From the NCBI RefSeq assembly GCF_003001695.1, contig NZ_PVYX01000001.1, positions 496,001-560,000 of the forward strand: a stretch of 64,000 nucleotides of DNA. Reading direction: 5' to 3'. The notes below the pieces were generated by a model, which was not told the DNA's origin, searched no databases, and saw nothing but the letters and a program-made list of their open reading frames with translations. A program made the position numbers and the translations under genes. Of this stretch, positions 62,126 to 64,000 are shown piece after piece. Positions within the stretch are counted from its first letter, which is position 1. Each line of letters opens with the position of its first letter. The DNA is from Flagellimonas meridianipacifica. GTDB taxonomy: Bacteria; Bacteroidota; Bacteroidia; Flavobacteriales; Flavobacteriaceae.

Positions 62126-62255
62126 GTTTGTTTGGTTAAATTGGTTAATACTTTATAAATATATTGGTTTATTTAATAAGGATATACCAATTTGTCATAC
62201 CCAACTTTACAGAATCAACAATTTCTATGTTTTTGTTCTTTTTCAAACATTAACG

Positions 62256-62283
62256 ATTCCCCTTTTTCTGTTCTTGGGGGAAT
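62256..62283. repeat. 7-bp inverted repeat upstream of UnbV copy 2
   Basis: ATTCCCC (62256-62262) and GGGGAAT (62277-62283) with a 14-nt spacer, in the 185-bp gap between the divergent symporter and lipoprotein genes. TATATTTC at 62287-62294 could be a -7 element but has no TTG at the proper distance. The shared 18-bp LacI core is not present in this gap. Confidence 0.3.
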
Positions 62284-62310
62284 GTCTATATTTCACCCTA
62301 TTTTGTTTTC

Positions 62311-64000
62311 ATGGGAAGATTTTGTTGTTTTTTATGCCTAATGGGGATTTTGTTTTCGGGGTGCAAACAAAAACAGGAAAAGGAAAAACTCTTCAAAAAA
62401 AGAAGCGCTTCGGAGACCGGAGTTTCTTTCAAAAATCAATTGACTGACACTCCCGAGCTCAATATCCTGACCTATTTGTATTTCTACAACGGTGCAGGAG
62501 TGGCCGCCGGGGATTTTAACAACGATGGGCTACCGGATTTATATTTTACGTCAAATCAAGAGTCTGACCGTCTTTATTTGAACAATGGAAACCTTAATTT
62601 CACTGATATTACAGAAGCTTCCGGCATTGATAATTCGGATGAATGGACCACAGGGGTTACCCAAGTTGATATAAACAACGACGGTTGGTTGGATATTTAT
62701 GTCTGTAAGGTGGGGAACTACCAAACCTTAAAGGGCAAAAATCTGTTGTATGTGAATCAAGGGGCAGATAACAAGGGGATTCCCACCTTCAAAGAAGAAG
62801 CAGATAAGTATAACCTTGATTTCTCGGGATTCTCTACCCAAGCTGCTTTTTTTGACTACGATTTGGATGGTGATTTGGATATGTATCTCCTCAATCATTC
62901 AGTAAAACCAAACCGGACCTATGGTAAAGGAAGCAAGCGTAAACAAATCGATTCTCTATCCGGAGATATCCTTTTCAGAAATGATGATGGAAAGTTCATG
63001 GATGTATCCCAAGAAGCAGGCATTTTTCAGGGATCTATTGGTTATGGTTTAGGTATCGGGATTAGTGATGTCAATAATGACGGTTATCCAGATGTTTATA
63101 TTGGAAATGATTTTTTTGAAAATGATTATTTCTATTTCAATCAAGGGAATGGTACTTTCAAGGAAACCATTTCTTCCAACGAAAAAGTATTAGGCCATAC
63201 CTCCCATTTTTCCATGGGGAATACCATAGCTGATATTAACAATGATGGATGGACAGACATTATCTCTTTAGATATGCTCCCAGAAAACTTGGAAACCTAT
63301 AAAACTTCGGGTCTGGAATATGCTTTTCCAACATATGACCAATATTTAAGGAATGGATTTGCTCCTCAATACATGCAAAACACACTGCATTTGAACAGAA
63401 AGGGGCAAACTTTCAATGAAATTGCCCACATGAGCGGAGTGGCTGCCACAGAGTGGTCCTGGGGTGCCTTGTTTGCCGATTTTGACAATGACGGTCATAA
63501 AGACCTTTTTGTTTCAAATGGGATTAAAGGAGCTACCAATGACATGGATTTCATCAGCTTCATTGCCAATGAAAAAATCCAAAAGGCCATAGAGAGCGGT
63601 ATGACACAAAAGGAGATGAGCTTTATTGGTGAACTTCCAGAAAAAAAAGTGCCCAACTATTTCTTTAAAAATAATGGAGATTTGACTTTCAGTGACGTGA
63701 CCAACACTTGGAGTGAAAGTGAAGATTCATTTAGCCATGGTTGTGCCTATGTCGATTTGGATAATGATGGAGATTTGGATGTTGTGGTGAACAATGTCAA
63801 TGAAGAAGCCTACATTTTGGAAAATACCCAGAAGGACAATAATCGTTCTCTCTCCTTATCGTTCGAAGGAACTACAAAAAACAGATTTGGTGTTGGGGTA
63901 AAGGTCAAGGCTTACATAAAAGGGTCTACGTTGGTTGGAGAAAGCTTTCCCACAAAAGGGTATCTCTCGTCAACGACCAATACGATTCATTTAGGTTTGG
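62311..64000 (+). CDS. VCBS/FG-GAP repeat lipoprotein with UnbV (ASPIC) domain, copy 2 (truncated at window end)
   Basis: Open from the ATG at 62311 to the last base (563 codons read, no stop). Signal MGRFCCFLCLMGILFSGC gives lipobox Cys18. It has calcium-loop FG-GAP repeats such as DFNNDGLPDLY, DINNDGWLDIY, DYDLDGDLDMY, DVNNDGYPDVY and DLDNDGDLDVV, and is collinear with the lipoprotein at 49002, sharing blocks like 'AAFFDYDxDGDLDxYxLN' and 'FSMGxxxADINNDG'. The C-terminal part, including the end of the UnbV domain, lies beyond the window. The two paralogues bracket the sulfonate genes. Confidence 0.88.
   Translation, partial: MGRFCCFLCLMGILFSGCKQKQEKEKLFKKRSASETGVSFKNQLTDTPELNILTYLYFYNGAGVAAGDFNNDGLPDLYFTSNQESDRLYLNNGNLNFTDITEASGIDNSDEWTTGVTQVDINNDGWLDIYVCKVGNYQTLKGKNLLYVNQGADNKGIPTFKEEADKYNLDFSGFSTQAAFFDYDLDGDLDMYLLNHSVKPNRTYGKGSKRKQIDSLSGDILFRNDDGKFMDVSQEAGIFQGSIGYGLGIGISDVNNDGYPDVYIGNDFFENDYFYFNQGNGTFKETISSNEKVLGHTSHFSMGNTIADINNDGWTDIISLDMLPENLETYKTSGLEYAFPTYDQYLRNGFAPQYMQNTLHLNRKGQTFNEIAHMSGVAATEWSWGALFADFDNDGHKDLFVSNGIKGATNDMDFISFIANEKIQKAIESGMTQKEMSFIGELPEKKVPNYFFKNNGDLTFSDVTNTWSESEDSFSHGCAYVDLDNDGDLDVVVNNVNEEAYILENTQKDNNRSLSLSFEGTTKNRFGVGVKVKAYIKGSTLVGESFPTKGYLSSTTNTIHLGL

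Noticed and set aside
62126-62310. Possible operator copy between symporter 2 and UnbV copy 2
   Set aside because: No match to the 18-bp core; only an unrelated ATTCCCC/GGGGAAT repeat.

Overview
The window looks like a chromosomal segment of a marine-type member of the Bacteroidota, most likely family Flavobacteriaceae. Evidence: a SusC/SusD pair; many exported proteins and lipoproteins with short Bacteroidota-style signal peptides; A+T-rich intergenic DNA with promoters resembling TTG-N17..19-TAnnTTTG; mevalonate-pathway isoprenoid genes; and FG-GAP/UnbV lipoproteins. The genus cannot be fixed from sequence reading alone. I saw no rRNA, tRNA, CRISPR array, insertion sequence or prophage.

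Layout. 1-12 kb: exported enzymes for peptide and amino-acid scavenging (S9 peptidase, P1/DmpA-type peptidase, gamma-glutamyltransferase, a 1036-residue BNR/VPS10-like propeller protein) mixed with small cytosolic enzymes (DinB-like, RibD-C reductase, GNAT). 12-19 kb: small hypothetical proteins, a His-rich membrane protein with a HupE/UreJ-type permease and a His-rich lipoprotein methyltransferase, and a conserved 'HAEPLY' envelope protein behind a structured leader. 19-23 kb: SulP transporter, PLP-dependent histidine decarboxylase and a membrane-anchored methyltransferase. 23-33 kb: rluB, a second large S9 peptidase, a GAF-LuxR regulator, a VOC protein, and a minus-strand operon mvaD-mvk-UbiA prenyltransferase-nitrilase. 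33-38 kb: glpK-glpF, a YhiN-type flavoprotein, and a glycerophosphodiesterase.

38-49 kb is a compact alpha-glucan utilisation locus. A minus-strand set, lacI-GH65 phosphorylase-GH13 lipoprotein, diverges from susC-susD. A LacI-type operator candidate lies just upstream of a good susC promoter, and an intrinsic terminator closes susD.

49-64 kb holds the most interesting material. Two collinear FG-GAP/UnbV lipoproteins flank a gene set that reads as an oxidative desulfonation pathway. It contains a YeiH-type exporter, a LacI-family regulator, an SsuE-like FMN reductase, an aldo/keto reductase, an SsuD-family flavin monooxygenase carrying the sulfonate-binding RxH and C-terminal Arg signatures, a sodium/solute symporter, a Tat-exported molybdopterin sulfite dehydrogenase and a membrane-anchored monohaem cytochrome c. 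Two promoter regions of this set share a perfect 18-bp palindrome, AATGTAAACGTTTACATT, of LacI type; one copy extends to a perfect 30-bp palindrome. A sugar-type regulator controlling a sulfonate monooxygenase plus an aldehyde reductase points to a sulfosugar such as sulfoquinovose, handled like the sulfo-SMO pathway (SmoA/B/C) but with sodium symport, possible SusCD-type uptake and periplasmic sulfite oxidation. No sulfoquinovosidase is seen in the window, so the substrate remains an inference.
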